NCBI GenBank assembly: GCA_030835825.1
Contig: JAURRA010000022.1
Location: 1-64,000 of the forward strand
DNA: 64,000 bases
Direction of reading: 5' to 3'
Origin: Flavobacteriaceae bacterium
GTDB lineage: Bacteria > Bacteroidota > Bacteroidia > Flavobacteriales > Flavobacteriaceae
The position numbers and the translations under genes are program-made. Below the pieces are notes generated by a model. That model was not told where the DNA came from, did no database searches, and saw only the letters and a list, made by a program, of their open reading frames with translations. Numbering within the stretch: the first letter of the stretch is position 1; each line of letters starts with the position of its first letter. Positions 17,522 through 28,062 of this stretch are shown here, in pieces.

Positions 17522-18165
17522 AAGTATTATCGACCAAAATATTATCCCCGGCACAACAGTCCCACCTCATGTTAGCGGATATCGCATTGGTGCAATTTGA
17601 CGCTATACAAGTCGTTCCAACTGACTTCAAGGCACCAAAAAATATTTCCAGTGCCATTGTAAGTAGTCACAATGCTGTCAAGCAATTAATGTCCGAAAAA
17701 ATCACTGCACAAAATTGGTATTGTGTCGGTGAAAAGTCGAAAAATCATTTAATTCAAAATGGTCAAAATGTGGCTAAAACAGCTCAAAATGCCTCAGAAT
17801 TAGCCGATTTTATAACAAAATACGCCAATAATGACGAATTTCTGTTTTTCTGTGGTGATAGAAAAAGAGATGAATTACCCGATATTTTACGGCAAAATGA
17901 TGTCCGATTGAAACTTTTGGAGATCTATCGGACCGAGCTCAATCCCCAGCGCATTTCGGGTGATTTTGATGCCATCTTATTTTTTAGTCCGTCTGCAGTT
18001 CAAAGTTTTGTATCCCTCAATACCATGAATAACTGCATGGCATTTTGTATTGGACATACTACGGCGAATGAAGCTTTGAAACACACCTCAAACATTGTGG
18101 TGGCCAAAAAGGCAACCATTGACAACGTATTAATTCAACTGATAAAATATAAACAACATGCCTAA
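17518..18165 (+). CDS. hemD: Uroporphyrinogen-III synthase HemD
   Basis: Cyclises and inverts ring D of hydroxymethylbilane. The family is poorly conserved. The 215-residue length, [12 protein letters not shown] and [10 protein letters not shown] motifs, plus position between hemC and hemE, support the assignment. Overlaps hemC by 4 and hemE by 8 bases. Confidence 0.85.
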   Translation: MKVLSTKILSPAQQSHLMLADIALVQFDAIQVVPTDFKAPKNISSAIVSSHNAVKQLMSEKITAQNWYCVGEKSKNHLIQNGQNVAKTAQNASELADFITKYANNDEFLFFCGDRKRDELPDILRQNDVRLKLLEIYRTELNPQRISGDFDAILFFSPSAVQSFVSLNTMNNCMAFCIGHTTANEALKHTSNIVVAKKATIDNVLIQLIKYKQHA

Positions 18166-19189
18166 AAACGATTTGTTTTTAAAAGCTTTAAATGGCGCAA
18201 CTGTGGAGCGACCTCCTGTGTGGATGATGCGTCAGGCTGGTCGTTATCTGCCTGAATTCATTGCTATTCGTGAAAAATACGACTTCTTTACCCGCTGCCG
18301 TACCCCGGAGCTAGCCAGCGAAATCACCATGCAGCCCATACGTCGGTATGGCATGGATGCCGCAATTCTATTCAGCGATATTTTGGTTGTTCCTCAAGCG
18401 ATGAATATAGAGGTTGAAATGAAACCCAATTTTGGACCCTACCTTTCCAACCCTGTGAGAGACCAAAAAGGGGTCGATCGTGTTGTAGTCCCTGATGTTG
18501 CCGTTGAATTGGACTATGTTATGAAGGCCATAGAAGCGACAAAAGTGCTTTTGAATGACGACATTCCTCTGATCGGATTCGCTGGTTCGCCATGGACCAT
18601 ATTGTGTTATGTGGTTCAAGGACAAGGCAGCAAGACCTTTGATCAAGCGAAAGGGTTTTGCTTTTCTAACCCGTCCGCTGCGCATGAATTATTGCAAAAA
18701 ATAACCGACACTACCATTGCCTATTTGAAGGCGAAAGTAGCTCATGGTGTCGATGTTGTGCAAATTTTTGATTCTTGGGGCGGCTTACTTGGCCCTGAAG
18801 ATTATAAAGAATTTTCCATGAATTATACCCAACAAATCGTCAGCGCTTTGAAGGATTCTGCCCATGTGATTCTTTTTGGGAAAGGTTGTTGGTTTGCGCT
18901 CAGCGATATGGCAAAAAGTGGCGCCAGTGCCTTAGGTGTGGACTGGACCTGTTCTGCTCGTAACGCACGCTATCTCAGCGGAGGTCAAATAACCCTTCAA
19001 GGGAATTTCGATCCCGCACGTTTGTTGTCGCCACCCAAACTCATCAAAAAAATGGTACACAACATGATTGACGACTTTGGTAAAGATCGGTATATCGTAA
19101 ATCTCGGTCATGGGATTTTGCCAAACATTCCTTTGGATCATGCTCAAGCCTTCGTAGATGCGGTTAAGAATTATCCCCATGAAAGATAA
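18158..19189 (+). CDS. hemE: Uroporphyrinogen decarboxylase HemE
   Basis: Converts uroporphyrinogen III to coproporphyrinogen III in the cytosol. The 343-residue protein shows the N-terminal signature [15 protein letters not shown] with the two essential arginines, the aspartate in LFSDILVVP, the [12 protein letters not shown] segment and [13 protein letters not shown]. Start ATG at 18158 lies within the end of hemD. The 3' end overlaps hemF by 11 bases. Confidence 0.96.
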   Translation: MPKNDLFLKALNGATVERPPVWMMRQAGRYLPEFIAIREKYDFFTRCRTPELASEITMQPIRRYGMDAAILFSDILVVPQAMNIEVEMKPNFGPYLSNPVRDQKGVDRVVVPDVAVELDYVMKAIEATKVLLNDDIPLIGFAGSPWTILCYVVQGQGSKTFDQAKGFCFSNPSAAHELLQKITDTTIAYLKAKVAHGVDVVQIFDSWGGLLGPEDYKEFSMNYTQQIVSALKDSAHVILFGKGCWFALSDMAKSGASALGVDWTCSARNARYLSGGQITLQGNFDPARLLSPPKLIKKMVHNMIDDFGKDRYIVNLGHGILPNIPLDHAQAFVDAVKNYPHER

Positions 19190-20093
19190 ATTCTACAACT
19201 ACATCTGCCAGCTTCAAGATGAAATTTGCGAATCATTCACATCTATTGATGGGAAGGCCTGTTTTCAAGAAGACTTATGGTCCCGTGCGGAGGGTGGCGG
19301 TGGACGAACTAGGATTATTGAGAACGGTGCTGTTTTTGAAAAAGGTGGCGTTAATATTTCGGCGGTTCACGGGCCTTTGGCACCAGCAATGCAGGCCTAT
19401 TTCAAAATAGGTGAGGTAGATTTCTTTGCTTGTGGCCTAAGTTTGGTAATGCATCCCAAGAATCCCATGGCACCTACTGTCCATGCCAATTGGCGCTATT
19501 TTGAAATGTACGACAAATCGGGAGCTCCCATAGATGCCTGGTTTGGGGGAGGCTTGGATTTAACGCCTTACTATTTGTTTGAAGAAGATGCCGAGCATTT
19601 CCATCGGATATGCAAAGCCTCTTGTGACCAACATGACCCTTCCTTTTACCCAAAATACAAAGTACAATGCGATGCGTATTTTTACAATCAGCATCGCCAA
19701 GAAGCGCGCGGCATTGGAGGATTATTTTTCGATTATCTCAAAGCCGATCAGGAAAGAAATTTAGAGCAGTGGTATGATTTCGTAACTGACAACGCAAACC
19801 ATTTTTTGGAGGCATATGTCCCAATAGTGACTCGTCGTAAAGACATGACTTACACTGACAAGGAACGAGAATGGCAAGAAATTAGACGTGGCCGTTATGT
19901 GGAATTCAATTTGGTACACGACAAAGGCACCCTTTTCGGCCTCAAAACCAACGGCCGTATTGAAAGTATTTTGATGAGTTTACCTCCAAAAGTTCAATGG
20001 CAATATGACCATCAGCCAGAAGAGAATTCGGCCGAAGCAGCATTAATAGAAGTTCTTACCTCACCGAGAGATTGGTGCAAAACAAATAGTTAA
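19179..20093 (+). CDS. hemF: Oxygen-dependent coproporphyrinogen III oxidase HemF
   Basis: Aerobic oxidative decarboxylase producing protoporphyrinogen IX. The 304 residues from the ATG at 19179 carry [18 protein letters not shown] and [18 protein letters not shown], both family signatures, and [16 protein letters not shown] near the C-terminus. An in-frame ATG at 19158 would only extend into hemE. Use of HemF indicates that haem is made aerobically; an oxygen-independent HemN could lie elsewhere. Confidence 0.95.
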   Translation: MKDKFYNYICQLQDEICESFTSIDGKACFQEDLWSRAEGGGGRTRIIENGAVFEKGGVNISAVHGPLAPAMQAYFKIGEVDFFACGLSLVMHPKNPMAPTVHANWRYFEMYDKSGAPIDAWFGGGLDLTPYYLFEEDAEHFHRICKASCDQHDPSFYPKYKVQCDAYFYNQHRQEARGIGGLFFDYLKADQERNLEQWYDFVTDNANHFLEAYVPIVTRRKDMTYTDKEREWQEIRRGRYVEFNLVHDKGTLFGLKTNGRIESILMSLPPKVQWQYDHQPEENSAEAALIEVLTSPRDWCKTNS

Positions 20094-20094
20094 T

Positions 20095-21069
20095 ATGTAT
20101 CCATTCAACAGAAACCGCAGACTACGTCAAAGCGAAGCCATCAGGTCATTAGTGCGGGAGCATTCTCTCAGCCCACAAGATTTTTTGGTACCCCTATTTG
20201 TAGTAGAAGGTAAAGCGGTGAAAGAGACTATTCCTTCAATGCCCAACTACTATCGGTATAGTCTGGATAAATTGGAGGAAGAAATCAAAACACTTTGGTC
20301 CCTAGGATTGAGAGCTGTTTTGTTATTTGTCAAAGTCGATGATACTCTCAAAGATAATGAAGGAACTGAAGCTATCAATCCGAAGGGTTTGATGCAACGA
20401 GCGATTCAGAGGGTAAAGGAAGTCTGTCCCGACATGTTGGTTATGACTGACGTTGCTCTTGATCCTTACTCGTCCTTTGGCCACGATGGTGTCGTTCAAA
20501 ACGGTAAAATTGTCAACGATCCCACTACTGTTATTTTAGCGGAAATGAGCGTCTCTCATGCCAGGGCAGGAGCAGATTTTGTAGCCCCTAGTGATATGAT
20601 GGACGGTCGGGTTTTTGCCATCAGACAAGCGCTAGAAGAGGCTTCCTTTATCGATACTGGCATCATGAGTTATAGCGCCAAATACGCCTCTGGATTCTAT
20701 GGCCCCTTCCGAGATGCCTTGGACTCGGCTCCTGGCTTTGGCGACAAAAAAACCTATCAAATGGATTTTGGCAACAGTCAAGAAGCCTTAAGAGAGGTGG
20801 CAGCGGACATTGATGAAGGCGCAGACATTGTTATGGTCAAACCCGGGATGGCCTGCCTTGATATCGTAAGTCAGGTGGCTCAAAATTTTCACGTTCCTGT
20901 GGCTGCCTACCAAGTCAGTGGGGAATACGCCATGATTAAGGCGGCGGCTGAAAAAGGCTGGTTGGATCACGATCAAATTATGATTGAGAGCCTGACAGCC
21001 TTCAAACGTGCAGGTGCCAGAATCATTGCATCCTATTTCGCTAAAGATGTCGTCAAACTACTCGGATAG
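20095..21069 (+). CDS. hemB: Porphobilinogen synthase (ALA dehydratase) HemB
   Basis: Condenses two 5-aminolevulinate molecules. The 324-residue protein has both Schiff-base lysines, in MSYSAKYASGFYGPFRDA and in MVKPGMACLDI. The metal-site segment reads DVALDPYSSFGHDG, with Ala/Asp in place of the Cys residues of zinc enzymes, so it should be a magnesium-type, zinc-independent enzyme. Last gene of the hem operon, one base after the hemF stop region. Its stop lies one base from the end of the convergent nuclease gene. Confidence 0.95.
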   Translation: MYPFNRNRRLRQSEAIRSLVREHSLSPQDFLVPLFVVEGKAVKETIPSMPNYYRYSLDKLEEEIKTLWSLGLRAVLLFVKVDDTLKDNEGTEAINPKGLMQRAIQRVKEVCPDMLVMTDVALDPYSSFGHDGVVQNGKIVNDPTTVILAEMSVSHARAGADFVAPSDMMDGRVFAIRQALEEASFIDTGIMSYSAKYASGFYGPFRDALDSAPGFGDKKTYQMDFGNSQEALREVAADIDEGADIVMVKPGMACLDIVSQVAQNFHVPVAAYQVSGEYAMIKAAAEKGWLDHDQIMIESLTAFKRAGARIIASYFAKDVVKLLG

Positions 21070-21070
21070 T

Positions 21071-21841
21071 CTAGCCGTAAATATCATTCAATACTGCGGC
21101 TAAGCGCAATCCTCCCTTTTGAATTTGCGTTCGCACGAGGCCGATATATTGCTCGCGGTAATTGTAGCTCAAACGGCTATCAGCTGGTGTGTTATCATAT
21201 ATTCCTTTTACCAGTTCGTGAGACTCTTCGACCCATATCATTAGGGGTGCTGCCTGTATGGTTTTAATCTCTCCCTTTGATAAGCGCGGCAAATTGATTG
21301 ACAATTCGGTATAACTCATTTGATAGCTATCAATGATGTCACTATCCCAAACACGATGTAAATTGGTATTGCCGCCAAACCACTTCATTTTAATGTCATT
21401 GCCCCCTTTATCTTCTTCGCGACCAACATGCATCGGTTGGTGAAGATCACCAATAAAGTGAACTAGCAGTTTTAAAAAAAACTTTTGGTCGGCTTTCGAG
21501 GACTCTGGGTTCTTTAAAACCGCGACACAATGTTCTATTGCTTGTATAATGTCTCCTTCTTCCTTGTGAGGGATTTCGTGATAGGCTTTGTCAAATGGCA
21601 TATTGACATAATGCCAAGGTGCATATGAATTATATTGGCTATCGGAACGGATTTCATCGGCATAGGTCGAAACAAAGGCCAAGGATTCGCCCTGCAATAT
21701 CTTGTCGATCGCTTTAGAGGCCTTGCGACTCAAGTTTTGAGTTGCAACTTCTCCAATAGCGCGGTGGCCTGTAGCGCCCCATTCTTCTGACGAGTTTACA
21801 CTTAAAAATAATGCCGAAGTAAAAATTAATAATAGTCTCAT
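21071..21841 (-). CDS. Secreted S1/P1-type nuclease
   Basis: Predicted periplasmic or secreted zinc nuclease cutting single-stranded nucleic acid. A signal peptide (residues 1 to about 18) is followed by WGATGHRAIGEVA, giving the mature N-terminal Trp and His ligands of the tri-zinc site. Further ligands lie in HYVNMPF, VHFIGDLHQPMHVG and NLHRVWDSDII. The 256 residues match bacterial family members. It may help scavenge phosphate and nucleosides. Single gene between hemB and a gene-poor 298-base stretch. Confidence 0.9.
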   Translation of the reverse strand: MRLLLIFTSALFLSVNSSEEWGATGHRAIGEVATQNLSRKASKAIDKILQGESLAFVSTYADEIRSDSQYNSYAPWHYVNMPFDKAYHEIPHKEEGDIIQAIEHCVAVLKNPESSKADQKFFLKLLVHFIGDLHQPMHVGREEDKGGNDIKMKWFGGNTNLHRVWDSDIIDSYQMSYTELSINLPRLSKGEIKTIQAAPLMIWVEESHELVKGIYDNTPADSRLSYNYREQYIGLVRTQIQKGGLRLAAVLNDIYG

Positions 21842-22139
21842 GGTCTGGTTTTATCTGCCTCAAAAATACATAAGTTCGCAATAAATAGCACGTTCAAAAA
21901 GAAAGAATAACATCACCATTCCAGAGATGTCCTTAAAGACTATCTCACTTTGGCATGCAATTACACCTCTTATTCGGTCATCTTTAGATATGGATATTTT
22001 TCAAAAGATTATGTCCGCAAATATTTAAGGCAGCCGTTTTCTTCACTTCGTACTTTGAAAATATTTTTTACCTTTAACCAAGCCATCGTGCAGCAAAATG
22101 TTGGTTGTTGTTTCAATTTAACGGTCTATCCCTCATAAC
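21842..22139. other. Intergenic region between nuclease and serine hydrolase
   Basis: A -7 element TATTTTTG on the minus strand (21861-21868) probably serves the nuclease gene. I see no RNA gene, repeat or convincing coding frame in the rest; a 62-codon frame here has no family features. Confidence 0.4.
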
Positions 22140-23291
22140 ATGAAATGTTTAAAAAAATCCTTGAAGCGGCTCGTCATTGGGCTTTTTGGTCTGACGGTAT
22201 TGCTCTACGTCTTTGACTTGGATTATCTGATTAAAGCAGTCCGAACCATCTATGCGAGAGGCTATACCACGGCCTATCTTGAAGATTATAAAGTATTTGA
22301 CAACCGCGTCATAGAGGCCGGAGAAGCTCAGCCTTGGGCTATTCACAAGGACTATAATACCGTTACAGCTACGGCGCCCTTACAAGTCTTTCACGATAGG
22401 TCAGAATCGGTAGCATTTCTCATCATCAAAAATGACAGTATTTGGCATGAATCCTATTTTCAGGGCTATGATCAAAACTCGAAAAGCAACTCTTTCTCGA
22501 TGGCTAAAAGTATCGTCTCGGCACTATTGGGGAAGGCTATTATGGAGGGCTATATCAGTGGCCTAGACCAAAAGGTTTCAGACTTTTTTCCTCAGTTTAG
22601 AGAAGGGTTGGGAGCCCGACTGACGGTAGGCGACTTGTCGTCGATGAGTTCTGGTCTCAACTGGGACGAAGCCTATTATTCCCCGCTGTCCATTACCACC
22701 CGAAGTTATTTTGATGACGATTTAGAAAAAGTGATTTTAGGGCTCAAAGTGGTTGAAGAACCAGAACAATCCTTCAAATACCTTAGCGGCAGCACTGAAT
22801 TACTTGCCATGGTCATTACAAAAGCAACGGGTAAAAAACTGTCGTCATACCTCAGCGATAGTTTTTGGAAGCCATTGGGGGCAGAAAATGAAGCGTTTTG
22901 GCAACTGGACAGTGAAGCAAAAGGCTTGGAAAAAGCCTATTGCTGTATTGGGAGTAATGCCAGAGATTTTGCCAGATTTGGCAAACTTTACAAACAAAAT
23001 GGCAAATGGCAAGGTCAACAATTACTCGACTCAGCCTTTGTGGCCAAGTCCATAAGACCTCGTTTTCCTTCGAGTCCTGAATACGGTTACGGTTGGTGGC
23101 TAGCCAATCATTTGGGGAAAGAGATCTTTTACATGCGAGGTCACTTGGGTCAACTCGTAATTGTTATTCCTGAGGATGACCTCATTGTTGTCCGCCTTGG
23201 CCGGACCATTACCAAAAACGACGTGGCGGTGGATGCCCATTCTCCTGACTTCTATACCATTATTGATGAAGTTTATAAAATGACGCCCTAA
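22140..23291 (+). CDS. Serine hydrolase of the beta-lactamase (class C-like) family
   Basis: Membrane-anchored serine hydrolase of 383 residues. An N-terminal hydrophobic anchor (about residues 9-27) precedes the catalytic domain. The SxxK motif is in SFSMAKSIVSALLG, followed by LSSMSSGLNWDE. The third motif appears as RGHLGQLVIVIPEDDLIVV (HxG). Such proteins include esterases, D-peptidases and 6-aminohexanoate-dimer hydrolases, so the substrate is undetermined; true beta-lactamase activity is unlikely. Its stop overlaps the next start by one base (TAATG). Confidence 0.82.
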   Translation: MKCLKKSLKRLVIGLFGLTVLLYVFDLDYLIKAVRTIYARGYTTAYLEDYKVFDNRVIEAGEAQPWAIHKDYNTVTATAPLQVFHDRSESVAFLIIKNDSIWHESYFQGYDQNSKSNSFSMAKSIVSALLGKAIMEGYISGLDQKVSDFFPQFREGLGARLTVGDLSSMSSGLNWDEAYYSPLSITTRSYFDDDLEKVILGLKVVEEPEQSFKYLSGSTELLAMVITKATGKKLSSYLSDSFWKPLGAENEAFWQLDSEAKGLEKAYCCIGSNARDFARFGKLYKQNGKWQGQQLLDSAFVAKSIRPRFPSSPEYGYGWWLANHLGKEIFYMRGHLGQLVIVIPEDDLIVVRLGRTITKNDVAVDAHSPDFYTIIDEVYKMTP

Positions 23292-24004
23292 TGCTTCAAA
23301 AATTACCCCTTGCCAACCTGATTTTTCTTGACGTAGAAACTGTGCCTCAACATGCCAATTTCAAGGATTTGGATGAAGAATGGCAAGAGTTATGGGCAAA
23401 GAAATCGGCCTATCAGCGCAAAGATCAATTTACCCCTGAAGCGTTTTATGACCGCGCCGCCATTTGGGCAGAGTTTGGTAAAATCATTTGCATTTCTGTG
23501 GCCTACATTAATCCCGATACTAATTATCGACAACTCCGAGTGACTTCCTTTGCTGGAGAGGAAGCCGATTTGCTCAAGAAATTCAAGAACATTTTGGAAG
23601 GGCATTTTGCGCACAGAAAATATGTCCTTTGCGCTCACAATGGAAAGGAATTTGACTTCCCCTACATAGCGCGCAGAATGCTAATTCACGGTATTACTCT
23701 GCCCGAAAAACTGAATCTTTTTGGCAAAAAACCATGGGAAATTCCCCATCTAGACACTATGGATTTATGGAAATTTGGAGACTTTAAACATTTTACTTCC
23801 TTAAAATTATTGACTAAAATTTTTGGGATTCCCTCGCCAAAAGATGATATTGATGGCAGTCAAGTCAGAGATGTTTTCTACAATGATCAGAATTTAGAAC
23901 GCATTATACAATATTGCGAAAAAGACACCATTGCAGTAGCGCAATTGGTCTTAAAAATGCGTGGCGAAGCCTTGTTGGAAGAACATGAAATTATTACCGT
24001 ATGA
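23291..24004 (+). CDS. 3'-5' exonuclease, DEDD family (PolB-like exonuclease)
   Basis: Predicted RNase H-fold exonuclease of 237 residues. Acidic motifs of the DEDD active site are visible: FLDVETVPQ (Exo I), CAHNGKEFDFPYIARR (Exo II) and YCEKDTIAVAQL (Exo III). It resembles the stand-alone PolB-type exonuclease family of Bacteroidota. A role in DNA repair or RNA maturation is inferred from the fold. Translationally coupled on both sides (TAATG upstream, ATGA downstream). Confidence 0.83.
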   Translation: MLQKLPLANLIFLDVETVPQHANFKDLDEEWQELWAKKSAYQRKDQFTPEAFYDRAAIWAEFGKIICISVAYINPDTNYRQLRVTSFAGEEADLLKKFKNILEGHFAHRKYVLCAHNGKEFDFPYIARRMLIHGITLPEKLNLFGKKPWEIPHLDTMDLWKFGDFKHFTSLKLLTKIFGIPSPKDDIDGSQVRDVFYNDQNLERIIQYCEKDTIAVAQLVLKMRGEALLEEHEIITV

Positions 24005-25683
24005 GCGATTCTAACAAGGCCATATTGACAATAAACCATTTAACCGTGACCATTGAGGATCGCGAGGTAGTCAGGGATTTATCCTTTGAACTTTACCCGA
24101 GTGAAATCTTGGGCATTGTTGGTGCATCAGGTAGCGGTAAATCAATTACAAGCTTGGCTATCATGGGTCTTCTGCCTAAACACGGCAGTATTTCGTCGGG
24201 AGACATTTTGTTTGATAATCAGAATTTAGCGACATGTGATAATGACATCTTGCTTAGCCTTAGGGGCCGAAAAATTTCAATGATTTTTCAAGAGCCCATG
24301 ACAGCTTTAAACCCATCCATGAGATGTGGGCGTCAAGTAGCAGAAGTGTTGTCAACCCATACCGCAATGTCTTCTCCAGAGATCAAGGCAGAGGTGATCA
24401 ATTTATTTGAAAAGGTACAACTTCCCGATCCCGAAAATTCGTTCGCCAAGTATCCCCACGAAATTTCAGGTGGTCAGCAGCAGCGCGTGATGATTGCTAT
24501 GGCATTGGCCTGTAAACCGGATATACTGATTGCAGATGAGCCAACAACTGCTTTGGATGTCACTGTTCAGAAAGAAATCCTTGACCTGTTGATCGCATTG
24601 CAAAAAGAGTATCATATGGGAATTATATTCATATCTCACGATTTGCCATTAGTTGGTCAACTTGCCAACAGGGTTGTGGTGATGCAAGCTGGACAAATGG
24701 TGGAGAGTGGCAAAACTTCAGAACTATTTGGGCAACCCAAGCACCCTTATACCAAAGCTTTGTTAAAGGCGAGACCTCCTTTAAATTCGCGTCCTGCCAG
24801 ACTACCAACTCTCGAGGACTGCATCCGTGAACGGGAACCCTCCCCACCAATTGATCTGCAAACCCGTGCAAATCGACATAAAGCCATGTACGATAAACCT
24901 CCTTTGTTAGAAGTCATTGATTTGGAAAAAAACTATACCAAAACTATACATTGGTGGTCAAACTCTAAGACTTTTAAGGCGCTCAATCAAGTTAGTTTTA
25001 AAATATACGAAGGAGAAACACTTGGGCTTGTCGGAGAATCGGGATGTGGCAAGTCAACCTTGGCAAAAAGTCTGTTATTGCTTGACCCACCAAATGACGG
25101 CCAAATACTATACCGCGGAAAAGATATCTGTAATTTGTCGAAAAGCGACCTTCGAGACATAAGGAAAGACCTTCAAATTGTTTTTCAAGACCCCTATGGG
25201 TCGTTAAACCCTCGAATGACCATTGGTGAGGCTATTGGCGAACCCATGATAGTCCATGGTCTTCAAAACAACAAGGAGGACAGAAAACAAGCCGTATTGG
25301 AGTTATTAGCAAGGGTTGGACTTCTTGCAGAACACTACGAACGTTATCCTCACGAGTTTTCTGGCGGACAACGCCAGCGCATTGGTATTGCAAGGGCACT
25401 CGCCGTGAAGCCCAAACTCATCATTTGCGATGAATCTGTCTCAGCTCTCGACCTGTCAGTTCAAGCTCAAATACTTAATTTATTAGCAGATCTGCAAGAA
25501 GATTTTGGTTTCAGCTATTTGTTCATATCTCACGATTTGGTTGTGGTGAAATACATTTCAGACAGACTCATGGTAATGAAAAATGGTCAAATTGAAGAGA
25601 TAGGGGAGGCCGATGAAGTATATAACGCTCCAAAATCAGCCTACACCAAAAATCTGATTTCAGCGATACCTGATAATTTTTGA
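24001..25683 (+). CDS. ABC transporter ATP-binding protein, two fused domains (oligopeptide/nickel type)
   Basis: 560 residues forming two complete ATPase domains, equivalent to a DppD-DppF fusion as in YejF. Domain 1 has Walker A GASGSGKS, signature SGGQQQRV and Walker B ILIADEPT. Domain 2 has GESGCGKS, SGGQRQRI and LIICDESVSALD. The C-terminal halves of both domains resemble the oligopeptide-family extension. No permease or binding-protein gene is adjacent, so the partners must be encoded elsewhere. It starts inside the exonuclease stop (ATGA). Confidence 0.9.
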   Translation: MSDSNKAILTINHLTVTIEDREVVRDLSFELYPSEILGIVGASGSGKSITSLAIMGLLPKHGSISSGDILFDNQNLATCDNDILLSLRGRKISMIFQEPMTALNPSMRCGRQVAEVLSTHTAMSSPEIKAEVINLFEKVQLPDPENSFAKYPHEISGGQQQRVMIAMALACKPDILIADEPTTALDVTVQKEILDLLIALQKEYHMGIIFISHDLPLVGQLANRVVVMQAGQMVESGKTSELFGQPKHPYTKALLKARPPLNSRPARLPTLEDCIREREPSPPIDLQTRANRHKAMYDKPPLLEVIDLEKNYTKTIHWWSNSKTFKALNQVSFKIYEGETLGLVGESGCGKSTLAKSLLLLDPPNDGQILYRGKDICNLSKSDLRDIRKDLQIVFQDPYGSLNPRMTIGEAIGEPMIVHGLQNNKEDRKQAVLELLARVGLLAEHYERYPHEFSGGQRQRIGIARALAVKPKLIICDESVSALDLSVQAQILNLLADLQEDFGFSYLFISHDLVVVKYISDRLMVMKNGQIEEIGEADEVYNAPKSAYTKNLISAIPDNF

Positions 25684-25762
25684 ATTTTATTTATATTTGT
25701 TCAGCCCATTAACCAGACCTTTTAGTCGCTTTTGGCGTTTTTAAGGTTCTAAACCAAATCTA

Positions 25763-26155
25763 ATGAACAAACCTATACTGCCCTTTTTGGGACTCCTTTT
25801 CGTTTGCAGTTTTCATGCTTTTAGTCAATCTTCGATGGCAAAAATTGAAGCTATTCTTGAGCAAAAATTTAAAAACGTAGTCAACCGTTGCCACGATCCA
25901 AACACCTATTTTTTCGAGGTATTGAATACTATAGATATTGCAGAAATAAAGGATAGTAAAGCCTTTAGGGTATCAGGAGATTATACTTTTCTCTGTGGCA
26001 AAGATACTTACTACAATAAATTTAAGGCATCACTGAAAAAATATCAAGACACCTTTGTTGTGACTGAAATCAAAACCACAAATTCAAAAAAGTTGAGTGA
26101 ATATTGGGTTGTTTACCCAAAGCACGCTCAAACAAGAAGACCAAATAATTATTGA
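25763..26155 (+). CDS. Hypothetical secreted protein
   Basis: I do not recognise a family. The 130 residues begin with a clear signal peptide (LPFLGLLFVCSFHAFSQ, cleavage near residue 21). The mature part has two Cys residues (NRCHDP and FLCGKD) that could form a disulphide. The frame has normal codon use and overlaps the convergent typA end by 7 bases. A periplasmic or exported location is inferred from the signal peptide. Confidence 0.65.
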   Translation: MNKPILPFLGLLFVCSFHAFSQSSMAKIEAILEQKFKNVVNRCHDPNTYFFEVLNTIDIAEIKDSKAFRVSGDYTFLCGKDTYYNKFKASLKKYQDTFVVTEIKTTNSKKLSEYWVVYPKHAQTRRPNNY

Positions 26156-27954
26156 AACTGCTTCTCGTTGCGCTTGCGCTCATTCTCGTCCAAATAAACT
26201 TTTCGAAGTCTCAAGGACTTTGGTGTTACCTCAACGTATTCGTCCTTTTGGATGTATTCCAAAGCTTCTTCTAGACTAAATTGAATGGGTGGCGCGAGTT
26301 TTACTTTGTCATCTGTTCCTGAAGACCTCACATTACTCAATTTTTTTGTTTTTGTCACATTGACCACCATATCATCACCACGAGAATTTTCACCGATAAC
26401 TTGGCCGGTATATATTTCATCTCCTGGATGAATGAAAAACTTCCCACGTTCTTGTAATTTGTCTAACGAATAGGGAATGGCTGTTCCTTTTTCCATGGAG
26501 ATAAGAGAGCCGTTATTTCGCTCTGCTATTGGCCCTCTGAATGCCTCAAAAGCTAAAAAACGATGATTCATAATGGCTTCACCAGCCGTTGCAGTGAGTA
26601 ATTGATTTCTCAATCCTATGATCCCTCGCGAGGGAATAAGAAATTTGCAAATCATCCTGGAGCCTTTTGGCTCCATGGCCGTCATTTCGCCTTTCCGTAA
26701 GCAAACTAGCTCGACGGCACGACCTGAGACCTCTTCAGGCAGGTCAATTGTTAATTCCTCAATAGGCTCGCATTTTACACCGTCAATTTCTTTGATGATG
26801 ACTTGTGGTTGACCAATTTGAAGCTCATAACCTTCCCGTCTCATGGTTTCAATTAAAACCGACAGATGCAAAACACCTCGTCCGAAAACCATAAATTTAT
26901 CCGCTGCACCTGTTTCCTCTAGGCGCATGGCCAAGTTGCGTTCTAATTCCTTTTCTAACCGATCTTTAATATGTCTGGAGGTGACAAACTTACCATCCTT
27001 ACCGAAAAAGGGAGAGTCGTTAATGGTAAATAACATGCTCATTGTAGGTTCATCAATGGCGATAGTTGGAAGTCCCTCGGGGTTTTCGGCATCGGCAACA
27101 GTATCACCAATTTCAAAATTCTCTAGTCCAACAATAGCACATATATCGCCAGAAGATACCGATTCCACTTTTTTGCGACCAAGGCCGTCAAAAACAAACA
27201 GTTCCTTGATTCTGGTTTTTTCAATGGACAAGTCCCGCTTGACCAAAGAGACAAATTGGCCTGTTTTCAACTCTCCGCGCTGTAATCTACCAATAGCAAT
27301 TCGACCAGTAAAAGAGGAGAAGTCGAGCGAAGTAATCAGCATTTGAGTAGATCCCTCCGTGATTTTTGGAGCTGGTATATGTTCAACAACTGCTTCTAGT
27401 AGAGGCGCAATGGAATCTGTTTGATTCTTCCAATCATCAGACATCCAATTGTTTTTAGCCGACCCATAGAGCACAGGGAAATCGAGTTGCCATTCTTCGG
27501 CACCTAGTTCAAACATAAGATCGAACACGGATTCATAGACTTCCTCAGGCGTACAATTTTCTTTGTCAACTTTATTGATTACCACGATTGGTTTGAGCTT
27601 TAAACTCAATGCTTTTTGAAGAACAAATCGGGTTTGGGGCATAGGTCCTTCAAAAGCATCCACGAGCAACAAAACCCCGTCAGCCATATTTAATACCCGT
27701 TCCACTTCGCCACCAAAATCGGCGTGACCTGGAGTATCAATGATGTTGATTTTAGTATCCCCAAATTTGACAGATACATTTTTTGACAGAATAGTAATCC
27801 CACGTTCTCGCTCCAAATCGTTGTTGTCCAAAATGAGATCTCCTGTACTTTCATTCTCGCGAAATAGTTGACAGTGATGAAGGATTTTATCAACGAGGGT
27901 GGTTTTCCCGTGATCTACGTGCGCTATAATAGCTATGTTTCTGATATCTTGCAT
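26149..27954 (-). CDS. typA: Ribosome-associated GTPase TypA/BipA
   Basis: Translational GTPase of the EF-G superfamily that binds the ribosome and acts in 50S assembly and stress or cold growth. The 601 residues have G1 [11 protein letters not shown]3 [16 protein letters not shown] and G4 NKVDK. Domain II, the EF-G-like domain ([16 protein letters not shown]) and the specific BipA C-terminal domain ([29 protein letters not shown]) follow. Full length. A -7 element on the minus strand precedes the ATG. Confidence 0.96.
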   Translation of the reverse strand: MQDIRNIAIIAHVDHGKTTLVDKILHHCQLFRENESTGDLILDNNDLERERGITILSKNVSVKFGDTKINIIDTPGHADFGGEVERVLNMADGVLLLVDAFEGPMPQTRFVLQKALSLKLKPIVVINKVDKENCTPEEVYESVFDLMFELGAEEWQLDFPVLYGSAKNNWMSDDWKNQTDSIAPLLEAVVEHIPAPKITEGSTQMLITSLDFSSFTGRIAIGRLQRGELKTGQFVSLVKRDLSIEKTRIKELFVFDGLGRKKVESVSSGDICAIVGLENFEIGDTVADAENPEGLPTIAIDEPTMSMLFTINDSPFFGKDGKFVTSRHIKDRLEKELERNLAMRLEETGAADKFMVFGRGVLHLSVLIETMRREGYELQIGQPQVIIKEIDGVKCEPIEELTIDLPEEVSGRAVELVCLRKGEMTAMEPKGSRMICKFLIPSRGIIGLRNQLLTATAGEAIMNHRFLAFEAFRGPIAERNNGSLISMEKGTAIPYSLDKLQERGKFFIHPGDEIYTGQVIGENSRGDDMVVNVTKTKKLSNVRSSGTDDKVKLAPPIQFSLEEALEYIQKDEYVEVTPKSLRLRKVYLDENERKRNEKQFQ

Positions 27955-27974
27955 GGCCTATTTTTAGGTCGCGG

Positions 27975-27982
27975 CAAATGTA
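27975..27982 (-). promoter_or_regulatory. typA -7 element (TACATTTG)
   Basis: Exact TAnnTTTG match on the minus strand, 20 bases before the typA ATG; no TTG at -33 was recognised. Confidence 0.4.
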
Positions 27983-28062
27983 CTGCTATTTTGTTGTGTA
28001 ACAGCGCATAGACTCATTATTCGTAAAGTTTATGAAATAGGGCGCTTAACCAGAAGGAACTT

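Noticed and set aside
21950-22138. 62-codon frame upstream of the serine hydrolase
   Set aside because: No signal peptide, no family pattern and no promoter; likely chance frame in intergenic DNA.
26843-27346. 167-codon frame on the plus strand opposite typA
   Set aside because: It lies wholly antisense to a highly conserved GTPase, is Ser/Pro/Thr-rich as complementary-strand frames often are, and has no family motif.
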